This document shows, piece by piece, positions 16,897-25,508 of a stretch of 47,320 bases of DNA. This stretch comes from Mesorhizobium plurifarium (GTDB lineage Bacteria > Pseudomonadota > Alphaproteobacteria > Rhizobiales > Rhizobiaceae). The notes below the pieces were generated by a model. The model was not told the DNA's origin, did not search any database, and worked only from the letters and a program-made list of their open reading frames with translations. Position 1 is the first letter of the stretch, and every line of letters starts with the position of its first letter. The position numbers and the translations under genes are program-made. The stretch is from NCBI GenBank assembly GCA_000824785.1, contig CCNB01000010.1, forward strand, positions 46,584 through 93,903, written 5' to 3'.

Positions 16897-18729
16897 CTAT
16901 TCCGCCGGCGATGGTTTCTTGCGGAACATCGCCGCCAGATTGTCCCACAACTCGATCTTGGCGCCCTGGCGCTTCATGATCACGCCTTGCTGCAGGATCG
17001 ACAGCGTGTTGTTCCAGGCCCAGTAGATGACGAGGCCGGCCGGGAACGAGCCCATCATGAAGGTGAAGATCACCGGCATCCAGGTGAAGATCGCCGCCTG
17101 CGTCGGATCCGGCGGCGCCGGGTTCATGCGCATCTGCAGGAACATGGTGATGCCCATCACCACCGCCCAGGCGCCCATATGCGGCAGGAAGGCGGGCGCC
17201 GCGAAGGGCAGCAGGCCGAACAGGTTGAAGATCGACGTCGGATCCGGCGCCGCAAGGTCGTGGATCCAGCCGAAGAACGGCGCGTGCCGCATCTCGATGG
17301 TGATGTAGAGCACCTTATAGAGCGAGAAGAAGACCGGGATCTGCAGCGCCACCGGCCAGCAGCCGGCGAGCGGATTGATCTTCTCGGTCTTGTAGAGCTC
17401 CATCATCGCCTGCTGCTGCTTCATCTTGTCATCCGCGTATTTCTCGCGGATCTCGACCATCTTCGGCTGCACCTTCTTCATGTTCGCCATCGAGGCATAG
17501 GACTTGTTGGCGAGCGGGAAGAAGATGGCCTTGACGATGACGGTGGTGGCGAGGATCGCCAGGCCGAAATTGCCGAAGAACTTGTAGAGCGTGTCGATGA
17601 GCGAGAACATCGGCTGGGTGATGAACCAGAACCAGCCCCAATCGATCAGCTTGTCGAAGAGCCGGATGTTGCGGTCCTTCTCATAGGCATTGATCTTGTT
17701 GACTTCCTTGGCACCGGCAAACACCTCAGTCTCGATGGTTGCCGATTGGCCGGCGCCTACATTGATCGCATCAGTCAGGAAGTCAGACTGGTAGCTATGG
17801 GGGTGAAGGCCGCCGCTCAGATCGAAATACGAGAAGGTGGGTTGAAACGGTTGCTTCTCGGAAGGCACCAGAGTCACCGCCCAATATTTATCGGTGATGC
17901 CGAGCCAGCCGTCGGTCGACTTACCAGGCTTGTATTGTTTGTCCTTCTCGACTGCCGCGTATTTGTGCTCCTGCAGTCCCTCGCTACCGGTCACGCCGAT
18001 CAGGCCCTCATGCAACACATAGGTGCTGGCGACGACTGGTTTGTCGAAGCGGGTGACGCGGCCGTAATTGTAGAGCGAGACGGCTGCAGTTCCAGAATTC
18101 TGCACCGTGTCGGACAAGGTGAACATGTAGTCGCCGTCGACCGAGATGGTGCGCTTGAAGATCAGGCCCTTGTCGTTGGTGAAGGTCAGCGTTACCGGCG
18201 ATGATGGCGTCAGCGTTGGATTGCCCTCGACGCTCCACACCGTATCGGCGCCCGGAACCGCGCCGGTTGCATCGTTGCCGACGAAGCCGATCTCGGCGAA
18301 ATAGCCATTGGGCAGCGACGATGGGTTGAGCAACTCGATCTTGGGCGAGTTCTTGTCGACCGTCTCGGTATAGTGCTTGAGCTTCAGGTCGTCGAGGCGC
18401 GCGCCCGTCAGGTTGATCGAGCCCTCGAGGCTGGGGGTGTCGATCTTGACGCGCTTGGTCGCGGCGATCGCCTGGTCGCGGCTGGCTGCAGTAACGGTGT
18501 CGCCGCCGGGTGCGCCGGGAACGCTGCCGGCCGCCGGGGCCGGCGTTCCGGCCGCGCCGGAGTTGGCGCCGCCGCCCGCTTCCTTCTTCTGCGCCTCGAC
18601 GCGCTGCTGCTCGATGCGGGCCTGCTCGCGCTGCTGCTCCATCTTCGGGTTCATGTAGAACACCTGCCAGAGCGTCAGGATCAGCACCGACAGCGCGATG
18701 GTGATGAAGAAATTGCGGTTGTTTTCCAT
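16897..18729 (-). CDS. yidC: Membrane protein insertase YidC
   Basis: A 610-residue insertase that helps proteins enter and fold in the inner membrane, alone or with SecYEG. The N-terminal anchor helix is NFFITIALSVLILTLWQVFYM. A large periplasmic domain of about 300 residues follows, the Gram-negative type, preceded by a Pro/Ala/Gly-rich linker. The C-terminal conserved core of about five helices includes GWFWFITQPMFSLIDTLY, the hydrophilic loop KMVEIREKYADDKMKQQQAM, NPLAGCWPVALQIPVFFSLY, and the last helix before a basic tail. It follows rnpA by 14 bp in the usual order rpmH-rnpA-yidC. Very likely essential. Confidence 0.98.
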   Translation of the reverse strand: MENNRNFFITIALSVLILTLWQVFYMNPKMEQQREQARIEQQRVEAQKKEAGGGANSGAAGTPAPAAGSVPGAPGGDTVTAASRDQAIAATKRVKIDTPSLEGSINLTGARLDDLKLKHYTETVDKNSPKIELLNPSSLPNGYFAEIGFVGNDATGAVPGADTVWSVEGNPTLTPSSPVTLTFTNDKGLIFKRTISVDGDYMFTLSDTVQNSGTAAVSLYNYGRVTRFDKPVVASTYVLHEGLIGVTGSEGLQEHKYAAVEKDKQYKPGKSTDGWLGITDKYWAVTLVPSEKQPFQPTFSYFDLSGGLHPHSYQSDFLTDAINVGAGQSATIETEVFAGAKEVNKINAYEKDRNIRLFDKLIDWGWFWFITQPMFSLIDTLYKFFGNFGLAILATTVIVKAIFFPLANKSYASMANMKKVQPKMVEIREKYADDKMKQQQAMMELYKTEKINPLAGCWPVALQIPVFFSLYKVLYITIEMRHAPFFGWIHDLAAPDPTSIFNLFGLLPFAAPAFLPHMGAWAVVMGITMFLQMRMNPAPPDPTQAAIFTWMPVIFTFMMGSFPAGLVIYWAWNNTLSILQQGVIMKRQGAKIELWDNLAAMFRKKPSPAE

Positions 18730-18743
18730 CGAAAGCCCTTGGC

Positions 18744-19097
18744 CTATCGTGTGCCGCGCAGCCGGCGGGAAAGCTCGGCCTTCAACTGGCCGAACGGAAT
18801 GGCGAGCACGTCTTCGCGCCCGACGATGACATAGTCATTGCCGGGCGCCATGTCATCGGCGGCATGCACGCGCACGGCTTCCCTCAGCCGCCGCCGGACG
18901 CGGTTGCGCACCACGGCGTTGCCGACCTTCTTGGTGACGGTGTAGCCGACGCGCGGCGCGGAATCGTCGCCGCGGTCGAGAACTTCAACGAGAAAAAGCC
19001 GCCCGCGGCGTTTCTCGCCGCCGCGCACAGCCAGGAAATCCGCGCGTTTCAGAAGCCGCCCGGGAACCTGTCCCTTTGGCTTGCCGGGTGCGGGCAA
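18744..19097 (-). CDS. rnpA: Ribonuclease P protein component
   Basis: About 117 residues. RnpA binds the catalytic RNA of RNase P and helps it remove 5' leaders from tRNA precursors. The family signature is visible as [13 protein letters not shown], following [15 protein letters not shown], with [19 protein letters not shown] near the start. The frame is open further upstream into rpmH, with an in-frame ATG at 19202, but a start inside rpmH would add residues of unrelated character. I chose TTG at 19097, just after the rpmH stop; no strong ribosome-binding site supports it, so the N-terminus is uncertain. Middle gene of the rpmH-rnpA-yidC operon. Confidence 0.9.
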   Translation of the reverse strand: MPAPGKPKGQVPGRLLKRADFLAVRGGEKRRGRLFLVEVLDRGDDSAPRVGYTVTKKVGNAVVRNRVRRRLREAVRVHAADDMAPGNDYVIVGREDVLAIPFGQLKAELSRRLRGTR

Positions 19098-19113
19098 CGA
19101 TCTCGTCTTTCGT

Positions 19114-19248
19114 TCAGGCGCTGAGCCGCTTGCGGCCGCGATTGCGGCGGGCAGCAACGACGCCACGACCACCCTTGGTGGCCATGCGGGCACGGAAACC
19201 ATGCCGGCGCTTACGGACGAGTTTGGACGGTTGGTATGTACGCTTCAT
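19114..19248 (-). CDS. rpmH: 50S ribosomal protein L34
   Basis: A 44-residue, very basic ribosomal protein that translates as [18 protein letters not shown], then [20 protein letters not shown] and a KRLSA end, the complete L34 sequence of alphaproteobacteria. First gene of the rpmH-rnpA-yidC operon, 16 bp before the chosen rnpA start. A good sigma-70 promoter lies about 115 bp upstream. In many bacteria this locus is close to the replication origin, but no dnaA or origin is in this window. Confidence 0.98.
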   Translation of the reverse strand: MKRTYQPSKLVRKRRHGFRARMATKGGRGVVAARRNRGRKRLSA

Positions 19249-19369
19249 TTGTTTTAATACCGCGGGGTGCGGCCCTTCTTGATTCTGTCACTCTGTAACA
19301 GGAGCTTTGCCGGGCCGGCTTAGGCGCGATCGAAACCGCGCCGGGACGAATGGCCCGAGCGTGAGCGGG

Positions 19370-19398
19370 CTTATAGAAAGAAGGTTTTTGGAAGTCAA
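19370..19398 (-). promoter_or_regulatory. Sigma-70 promoter of the rpmH operon
   Basis: On the minus strand TTGACT (19398-19393) and TATAAG (19375-19370) are separated by exactly 17 bases, close to consensus. The predicted start near 19363 leaves an untranslated leader of about 115 bases before rpmH. The divergent histidine kinase gene begins at 19505. Confidence 0.75.
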
Positions 19399-19504
19399 TC
19401 CGGCGTGGCCGCCAGACATTTTTTCGCTGCACCAAGGTTGAAATTGGCAAAAAAGCCTCAAATCGCATAATCTTGGCCGATCAAGGCTTCGTGAAGACCG
19501 CGTC

Positions 19505-20998
19505 ATGACGAGTGAAGCTCTGTCCACCGATGAAAAGGCACGGCCGGCCGCGGCGAATTCGTCGCGGCGGGTGCCGCTGTCGCGCGGCCTGTCGACCAAG
19601 CTTCTCTTCCTCACCATCGCCTTCGTGCTCTTGGCCGAAGTCCTGATCTTCCTGCCCTGGATCGCCAGCTATCGGGTCAACTGGCTGAAGGAGCGCTTGA
19701 GCACCGCCGCCGCCGTGTCGATCGTGCTCCTGCAGGGCGAGCCCAACGCGCTGTCGCACAACGCTCAGAACGACGTGTTGATGGCAATCGGCGCCAAGGC
19801 GATCGCCGTGCGCGACGGCGGGGTCTCGCGGCTGCTCGTCGTTTCCGACATGCCGCCCCAGGTCGACGAGCATATCGATATCGCCGATGTCGGCCTCGTC
19901 AACGGTATGACCGGTGCGCTCGACACGCTGTTCTTCGGCGGCAAGCGCATGCTGCGCGTCTTCGGCCCGGTCGGCGACAGCGACAAAGAATTCGAGCTGA
20001 TCATGCCGGATTATCGCTTGCGCGATGCCATGCTGAGATATTCGCGCAATGTCGCCGTCGTCTCGCTGCTCATCTCGCTGTTCACCGCCATGCTGGTCTA
20101 TGCGGCGATCGACCTGATCATGATCGGGCCGATCCGCACCATGACGCGCTCGATCCTGGCCTTTTCCGAGGCGCCCGACGATCCCGGACGCGTCATCTCT
20201 CCGACGGACCGCTCCGACGAGATCGGCGTGGCCGAGCGCGAGCTGGCGCAGATGCAGGACCGGCTGCAGAGGATGCTGTCGGAACAGAAGCACCTCGCCG
20301 ACCTCGGCCTGGCCGTGTCGAAGATCAACCACGACATGCGCAACATCCTGGCTTCCGCGCAGCTGATGTCCGACCGCCTGCGCCAGGTGAAGGACCCGAC
20401 CGTGCAGTCGTTCGCGCCGAAGCTCGTGCGCGCGCTCGACCGGGCCGTTTCCTATTCCGAAGGCGTGCTTCACTATGGCCGCACCCAGGAGCCGGCGCCG
20501 TCGCGCCGCAGGCTGCGGCTTCGCCAGCTTGTCGACGACGTGCACGGCCTGCTCGACATCGAGGAAGGCATCGAGTTCATCAATGGCGTCGAGCATGCCT
20601 TCGAGGTGGACGCCGATTCCGACCAGCTCTTCCGGGTGCTCAGCAATCTGTGCCGCAACGCGGTGCAGGCTATGGCCGCCGACACCGCAAGCGCGGTGGT
20701 GCGCCGGCTGGCGGTCGCGGCCGAGCGTCACGGCAGCGTCAGCCGCATCACCGTCACCGACACCGGCCCAGGCCTGCCGCCCAAGGCGCGCGAGAACCTG
20801 TTCGCCGCCTTCCGCGGCTCGGCGCGCAGCGGCGGCACCGGCCTCGGCCTGGCGATCGCGCATGAATTGATCCGCGCCCATGGCGGCACGGTCGAGCTCG
20901 TCGAATCGATCGGCGGCCGCACCGTCTTCGCCGTCACCATTCCCGACCAGCCGGTCCGGCTCGACCAGGCGCGCAACGGTCTGCGCCGCCCCGCTTGA
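19505..20998 (+). CDS. Membrane sensor histidine kinase (orphan)
   Basis: A 497-residue sensor. TM1 is near residues 33-53 (LLFLTIAFVLLAEVLIFLPW), a periplasmic domain of about 125 residues follows, then TM2 near 183-207 and a HAMP-like linker (IMIGPIRTMTRSILAFSE). The kinase core has phospho-acceptor His276 in SKINHDMRNILASAQL, N-box NLCRNAVQAM, G1 DTGPGLP and G2 GGTGLGLAIA, so it should autophosphorylate. No response regulator is adjacent; the partner must be encoded elsewhere. The N-terminal sensor region matches no domain I recognise. The stop codon overlaps the first bases of a 143-bp inverted repeat. Confidence 0.93.
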   Translation: MTSEALSTDEKARPAAANSSRRVPLSRGLSTKLLFLTIAFVLLAEVLIFLPWIASYRVNWLKERLSTAAAVSIVLLQGEPNALSHNAQNDVLMAIGAKAIAVRDGGVSRLLVVSDMPPQVDEHIDIADVGLVNGMTGALDTLFFGGKRMLRVFGPVGDSDKEFELIMPDYRLRDAMLRYSRNVAVVSLLISLFTAMLVYAAIDLIMIGPIRTMTRSILAFSEAPDDPGRVISPTDRSDEIGVAERELAQMQDRLQRMLSEQKHLADLGLAVSKINHDMRNILASAQLMSDRLRQVKDPTVQSFAPKLVRALDRAVSYSEGVLHYGRTQEPAPSRRRLRLRQLVDDVHGLLDIEEGIEFINGVEHAFEVDADSDQLFRVLSNLCRNAVQAMAADTASAVVRRLAVAAERHGSVSRITVTDTGPGLPPKARENLFAAFRGSARSGGTGLGLAIAHELIRAHGGTVELVESIGGRTVFAVTIPDQPVRLDQARNGLRRPA

Positions 20999-21139
20999 GG
21001 TGTACCGATATTCAGGTGAGGCCGGCCTGCAAATGGCGGCTTCCTGCACTTCCGGCGCTCACGTACTTCAGCACGCTCCGCTCCGGTTCTCGAAACCCAC
21101 CATTTTGGTCTCGGCCTGACCTGAAACTCGGCACACCTC
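20997..21139. repeat. 143-bp long inverted repeat element
   Basis: The left arm (20997-21040, starting GAGGTGTACCGATATTCAGG) and the right arm (21096-21139) are inverted copies with about 32 of 44 positions matching, joined by a 55-bp centre. The transcript would fold into one long hairpin. The left arm begins inside the TGA stop of the histidine kinase gene. The form is that of a rhizobial intergenic palindromic element; only this copy is seen here. Downstream, 21140-21277 has no gene and leads to tRNA-Arg. Confidence 0.8.
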
Positions 21140-21277
21140 GACATAGGGAAAACACCTGCGACAAAACTTTTGCCGGATCGGCTTGCTTTTCGCGAATTCA
21201 GTCGTTAGGGAACACTCCACATCGCGGCCGGCCGTCTCGACCGGATCGCGGGGCTTGTGTCAAACACGGCCTGTTGC

Positions 21278-21354
21278 GCGCCCGTAGCTCAGCTGGATAG
21301 AGCACCAGACTACGAATCTGGGGGTCAGGAGTTCGAATCTCTTCGGGCGCGCCA
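21278..21354 (+). tRNA. tRNA-Arg (anticodon ACG)
   Basis: A full 77-nucleotide cloverleaf with encoded CCA. The acceptor arms are GCGCCCG (21278-21284) and CGGGCGC (21344-21350), with discriminator G and CCA at 21352-21354. The D arm contains GCTCAGCTGGATAGAGC. The anticodon stem is CCAGA/TCTGG with loop CTACGAA, giving anticodon ACG at 21312-21314. The T arm has GTTCGAATC. The A34 is expected to be edited to inosine so that CGU, CGC and CGA are read. Confidence 0.97.
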
Positions 21355-21474
21355 ATATTTCAGATGTTCAGCCGAACCTCACCCTTTCAATGGCCGATTT
21401 GAAACGGCTTTGCATCGTCGGATGGATTCGCGCGGCTGAGAGAACTGCGGCGGAAGAGGCAATTTGCCCGGTCG

Positions 21475-21509
21475 CAGGCGATCATCCCGCGGAACGGGAT
21501 GATCGTCTG
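21475..21509. terminator. Strong hairpin downstream of the aldo/keto reductase gene
   Basis: An 11-bp perfect stem CGATCATCCCG/CGGGATGATCG with loop cggaa (21479-21505) extends by a wobble pair and CAG/CTG to 15 pairs. It lies 30 bp past the end of the minus-strand aldo/keto reductase gene. No T-run follows on either strand, so it may be a processing or stabilising hairpin and not an intrinsic terminator. Confidence 0.5.
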
Positions 21510-21538
21510 CCATATAGCTTCGCACATTGGTCCGAGGC

Positions 21539-22498
21539 TCAGCCTTCCATCTCTTGCTCCCACCAGCCGCGGGTGTTCACATTGGCGGCGTCGGCGAGAG
21601 CTTCCAGCTGCGCAATGTCGTCGCCGGAGAGCACCATGCTCGTGGCTCGGACCAGGCCATCGATGTAGGTAGGCCTGGTAACGCCGATGATCGGCGTCGT
21701 GCCCTTGGCGATGGCCCACGCTATCGCTACATCGGCAGCTGCCGCACCTTGGCCTTGGCCGATCGAGGCGAGCTTGTCCGTCAGCGCCTTCAGCTGAGGC
21801 AGCATGCCGTTGTAGGTCTCCGCCCGGTTGCTGCCTTCCGGCAGCGGATTCTCCGGACTGTACTTGCCGCTCAGGGCGCCTTGTTCAAGCACCATATAGG
21901 CGAAGAACGGGATGCCGTGGCCGCGGCAGTAGTCCAGGATGCCGGCGTTCTCGGAGCTGCGGTAGAGCAGGCTATAGTGGTTCTGGACGGCTTCGACCCG
22001 GAACCCGGCTTCTCCGAGGATCCGGTTGGCGAGCTCGATTTCGCTCAGCTTGTGATTCGAGACGCCCACATGTTTGACCTTCCCGCTCTTCAGCAACGGG
22101 ATCAGCCGCGGAGTCCACCGCGCGACATCCGCCGGATTGTGAATCCAGTAAAGGTCGATGTAGTCGGTGCCGAGGCGGGTAAGGCTCTGCTCCAGCATGT
22201 CCGCCACTGGATCGTTGCCGGTTCCCGCGGCCTGCGGAGTGAATTTCGTGGAGAGCTGGTAGTCGCTGCGGGCGAAGCGCTTCAGCGCCTCCCCGAGAAC
22301 GGTCTCGGAACGGCCCGTGCCGTATACAGCGGCGGTATCCCACAGGGCGAAGCCGGCCGCATGCGCCTTGTCCGCGACCTCTTCCAGGCCCGCCTGAGTG
22401 AGGTGGCTGCCGAAGTAGCCGTCGCCGGTCTTGCCGCTGTCGCCCCAGGCCCAGGTGCCCAGTGCGACTGCGGGGGTCTTCAGATTATCGGTTGTCAT
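21539..22498 (-). CDS. Aldo/keto reductase
   Basis: A 319-residue NADPH-dependent reductase with a TIM barrel. The active-site set is present: Asp of FALWDTAAVYG with Tyr of VYG, Lys in STKFTP, and His in LYWIHNP. The cofactor-binding end reads IIGVTRPTYIDGL. The open frame extends far upstream, but the chosen ATG at 22498 has a GGAG ribosome-binding site and starts where homology does (MTTDNLKTPAVALGTWAWGD). Members reduce aldehydes and ketones or sugar derivatives. It is divergent from an AraC regulator, which probably controls it, as in the yqhC-yqhD arrangement. Physiological substrate unknown. Confidence 0.92.
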   Translation of the reverse strand: MTTDNLKTPAVALGTWAWGDSGKTGDGYFGSHLTQAGLEEVADKAHAAGFALWDTAAVYGTGRSETVLGEALKRFARSDYQLSTKFTPQAAGTGNDPVADMLEQSLTRLGTDYIDLYWIHNPADVARWTPRLIPLLKSGKVKHVGVSNHKLSEIELANRILGEAGFRVEAVQNHYSLLYRSSENAGILDYCRGHGIPFFAYMVLEQGALSGKYSPENPLPEGSNRAETYNGMLPQLKALTDKLASIGQGQGAAAADVAIAWAIAKGTTPIIGVTRPTYIDGLVRATSMVLSGDDIAQLEALADAANVNTRGWWEQEMEG

Positions 22499-22660
22499 GT
22501 TTGCTCCATTCCTGTTCCGCAGCCGGGCGTGCTGTGACCCGGGCGCCGCTGACACTATGACGCGCAGCGACGCCGAACCGCTCGCCTGATGCGCCGGGAT
22601 TTCTGCCCAATCCTCCAGAAGCCGCACGGATTCGCTTTGCCGCCCTTGCGCGCGCGTGCG

Positions 22661-23572
22661 ATGGTCCGATTTATGGAAACACTGAGCAAAATCGCGGCCG
22701 TGATTGCCCGGCACGTCTCGAAGGATGGCTTCCACGCCACACCCATCGAACGTGTGACGCTTGTTCGATCCTCCACGGTGACGATGCCGATGCCGAATGT
22801 CTACCGGCCGCAACTGGTTCTCGTCGTGCAGGGGAAAAAGGAGGTCACGCTGGGCGACCGCGTGTTCAGATACGCACCGGGGCGCTACGGGGTCGTGACC
22901 TACGACCTGCCGGCTACAGGCCATGTGGTCGAGGCAACGCCCGACAAGCCCTATCTCTGCCTGTACCTCGATTTCGATCCGGTCATGCTGGGGGACCTGG
23001 CGTTGCGCGTGCCGCCGCCGCCGGGAACGCCCTCCTTGCCCATAGGCAAGACGGTGTCCGACGCCGGTGCCGATTTGCTCGACGCAACGCTGCGTCTGCT
23101 GCGCCTGCTCGACGATCCGGCAGCGCTGCCCGTGCTTGGGCCGCTGGCCGAGCAGGAAATTCTCTATCGCCTGCTTGCCGGCCCGGACGGCGCCAGGATG
23201 CGTCACATCACCTCCGGCCAGGGTCGGGTGGCCCAGATTGGCCGCGCCATCGCCTGGATCGGGCTGAACTTCCGGGAACGGTTCAGCATCGAGCGGCTTG
23301 CCGCTGAAGTGGGCATGAGTCCGTCGAGCCTGCACGAGCACTTTCGCGCCGTGACGGCGATGACACCGCTGCAATTCCAGAAGCAGCTGAGGCTGCAGGA
23401 CGCACGCAGCCTGATGCTGGTCGATGACATCGATGTCACGACCGCGGCCTTCAGCGTCGGTTACGAAAGCCCGTCGCAGTTCAGTCGCGAATATCGCCGC
23501 CACTTTGGAGAACCGCCGCTGCGCGACATAGCCCGCTTGCGTGCCTCCCCGGCCTTGGCGGTGGTGGCTTGA
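22661..23572 (+). CDS. AraC-family transcriptional regulator
   Basis: About 303 residues. The N-terminal part is an AraC-type cupin ligand domain (YRPQLVLVVQGKKEVTLGDR, then YDLPATGHV) of the AraC_N group. The C-terminal 100 residues hold two helix-turn-helix motifs: ERFSIERLAAEVGMSPSSLH, and DVTTAAFSVGYESPSQFSRE with the family's closing YRRHFGEPP. Members of this group often activate a neighbouring aldo/keto reductase or oxidoreductase in response to an aldehyde or similar molecule. The divergent gene here is such a reductase, so it is the expected target. Start uncertain: ATG at 22661 or 22673 fits homology, while an upstream ATG at 22589 would add 24 residues. Confidence 0.92.
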   Translation: MVRFMETLSKIAAVIARHVSKDGFHATPIERVTLVRSSTVTMPMPNVYRPQLVLVVQGKKEVTLGDRVFRYAPGRYGVVTYDLPATGHVVEATPDKPYLCLYLDFDPVMLGDLALRVPPPPGTPSLPIGKTVSDAGADLLDATLRLLRLLDDPAALPVLGPLAEQEILYRLLAGPDGARMRHITSGQGRVAQIGRAIAWIGLNFRERFSIERLAAEVGMSPSSLHEHFRAVTAMTPLQFQKQLRLQDARSLMLVDDIDVTTAAFSVGYESPSQFSREYRRHFGEPPLRDIARLRASPALAVVA

Positions 23573-23709
23573 GCAAAGCCTGCCCGGCACCGGTTCAAAA
23601 TCGGCATTCATGCGCGCCAAAACCAATTGCAAAATAAAATCAGTCGACCTAACCTGAACCGATTGCATGGCGCAATCAGATCGCGCGAATGCATGCGAGG
23701 AGGCAGGCA

Positions 23710-24240
23710 ATGGCCAAGCTCGTCTTCGGAATGAATCAGTCCCTCGACGGCTACGTCGATCACACGGAGTTCGGGCCAAGCCCAACGCTCTTCCGCCACT
23801 TCATCGAGGATGTGCGGCGGAAGGCCGGGAGCGTCTACGGCCGCCGCATGTATGAAATCATGCGCTACTGGGACGACGAGCATCCCGAATGGGATGCCGA
23901 GCGACAGGCCTTCGCTGCGGCGTGGCGGAACCAGCCGAAATGGGTCGTCTCGCGCTCGTTGCAGTCTGTAGGTCCCAACGCCACGCTCGTCGAAGATGAT
24001 CTCGAGAGCGCGATGCGCAAGCTGAAGGCCGAGCGTGACGGCGAGATCGCCGTCGCCGGCCCGGATCTGGCGCGAAGCCTCACCGAACTCGGCCTGATCG
24101 ATGAGTATCGTATCTACCTGCATCCCGTGGTGCTTGGCCGCGGCACGCCCTATTTCGCAGGGCCCCGGCCGCCGCTCCGTCTCATGGCTCATGAGCGGAT
24201 CGACGAGGATGTGATCAGGTTGACCTACGTCCCTGCCTGA
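23710..24240 (+). CDS. DHFR-like (RibD C-terminal domain) reductase
   Basis: A 176-residue protein of the RibD-C/dihydrofolate-reductase-like family. It starts MAKLVFGMNQSLDGYVDH, the usual first strand and loop, has the YGRRMYEIMRYW region, and the cofactor-loop stretch GEIAVAGPDLARSLTELGLI followed by DEYRIYLHPVVLGRGTPYF. Free-standing members are common in rhizobia and actinobacteria and their substrates are mostly unknown. It is neither FolA nor RibD, because the deaminase half is absent and the length differs. GAGGAGG precedes the ATG. It appears monocistronic and is convergent with the MFS gene downstream. Confidence 0.88.
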   Translation: MAKLVFGMNQSLDGYVDHTEFGPSPTLFRHFIEDVRRKAGSVYGRRMYEIMRYWDDEHPEWDAERQAFAAAWRNQPKWVVSRSLQSVGPNATLVEDDLESAMRKLKAERDGEIAVAGPDLARSLTELGLIDEYRIYLHPVVLGRGTPYFAGPRPPLRLMAHERIDEDVIRLTYVPA

Positions 24241-24316
24241 TCCCGCCACGTCCTCGACGCCGCCGCCCGTCGAGCCGGAAGAACGGCGATGGCACGCCGG
24301 AAAATTCGTAAGCGTC

Positions 24317-25495
24317 TCAGCTCGCCCGCGGGGCGGTTAGGGCCTGCACGGGCAGCCGGCGCTCGAACCCCCACAACAGGATCGGGCAGGCCAAAAGAGC
24401 CGCCGAGCCGAGGCCGAGGGCCGCGCCTGCGCCGCCGGTCCAAAGCGCAAGCCTGCCGCCGAGCCAGGGCGCGATCAGCATCGTGGCGTAGTAGACCGTG
24501 TAGAAAAGTCCCATTCCCAGCGCCCGTGTCGCCGGCGCCAGCACCCGCGCCGGCAAGCTCATGATCGATCCGGCCGGGAGCCCGCAGACGAGGCCGAGCG
24601 CAACCAATGTGGGCAGCACCGGCGAGCCCCACCACAACAACGCGATCAGCGCGGCGAAAGCGAGACAGCTTGTCGCCAGCATGGCGTTGCGGCTCCTGGT
24701 CTGGTCCGCGAGGTAGCCTCCGAGCGGAACCGAAAGAGCCGCGAGCCACAACACGATGCTGACGGCCGAGCCGGCGGCGGCGGTCGACCAGCCGCGCTCG
24801 ACCAGCATCGAGGGCGCGAAACTGAAGACCATGGCGAAGCCGACATTGTAGAAGGCCCATATCAACCCTGCCAACAGCACGGCCGAGACGGCGCTCAACC
24901 CAAGCCGCGCGGCTTGCGCCGGGACCGGAGCGACGGATTGGCCTGGCGGTCGGTAGGAAAGCCCGACCAGCGCCAGGGCCGTGCCGATAAGCGCCATGAC
25001 CGCGATGTGAGCGCCGGCAATTCCGAACTCACCCTGGATCAGCGGCAGCGCGACGAGCGTCAGGGCAATGCCCAGCGGCCATGAGTTGATGAAGATCGCC
25101 ATCGCCGTGGCGATTTGCCGGCCCGCGAACCAGTCGACCATCATCTTGGTCATGAGCACGTTCAGCAGCACGCCGCCTGTGCCCGCGATCAGCCTACCTG
25201 CGATCTGCACGCTCCATGACGTCGAGCTGCAAAGCAGCGCCTCGCCCGCCAGCATCAGGACCAATCCGGCAAGCACGGTCGCCTTGTCGCCAAAGCGCCG
25301 TCCGATCGCGCCGCCCGGAAGCGCCAGCGCGATACCCGGCGCGAAATAGAGGCCGATCAGCACGCCTATATCGGCGAGATTGGCGCTCAGCGCCTTGCCA
25401 AGCTCCGGCGCGACGGCCGCGATGCTCTGGAATTGCACCGCCATCGCGGCGCGGGCGATGAAGAGCACGGCAAGGATCGTCCAGCGGCTGCGCAC
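24317..25495 (-). CDS. MFS transporter (CynX/NimT-like)
   Basis: A 392-residue 12-helix major facilitator. Visible marks include the first helix with ARAAMAVQFQSIAAVAPELG, the motif-A-like loop GGAIGRRFGDKATVLAGLVL between helices 2 and 3, and a second half beginning near FAMVFSFAPSMLVERGWS. Helix content and length fit the cyanate or nitroimidazole-type exporters, but this group has broad substrates. The gene starts 13 bp after the flavin oxidase gene, so the two form an operon. It may move the substrate or product of that enzyme, an inference from context. Confidence 0.87.
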   Translation of the reverse strand: MRSRWTILAVLFIARAAMAVQFQSIAAVAPELGKALSANLADIGVLIGLYFAPGIALALPGGAIGRRFGDKATVLAGLVLMLAGEALLCSSTSWSVQIAGRLIAGTGGVLLNVLMTKMMVDWFAGRQIATAMAIFINSWPLGIALTLVALPLIQGEFGIAGAHIAVMALIGTALALVGLSYRPPGQSVAPVPAQAARLGLSAVSAVLLAGLIWAFYNVGFAMVFSFAPSMLVERGWSTAAAGSAVSIVLWLAALSVPLGGYLADQTRSRNAMLATSCLAFAALIALLWWGSPVLPTLVALGLVCGLPAGSIMSLPARVLAPATRALGMGLFYTVYYATMLIAPWLGGRLALWTGGAGAALGLGSAALLACPILLWGFERRLPVQALTAPRAS

Positions 25496-25508
25496 GGGGT
25501 CCCACGAA

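Noticed and set aside
19114..19202. Long form of RnpA starting inside rpmH at 19202
   Set aside because: The frame is open, but the added residues do not resemble RnpA. Large overlap with rpmH is known in Thermus but not expected here.
24253..24274. Terminator between the DHFR-like and MFS genes
   Set aside because: CTCGACG/CGTCGAG can pair, but there is no T-run and the loop is GC-only, so support is too weak for a feature.
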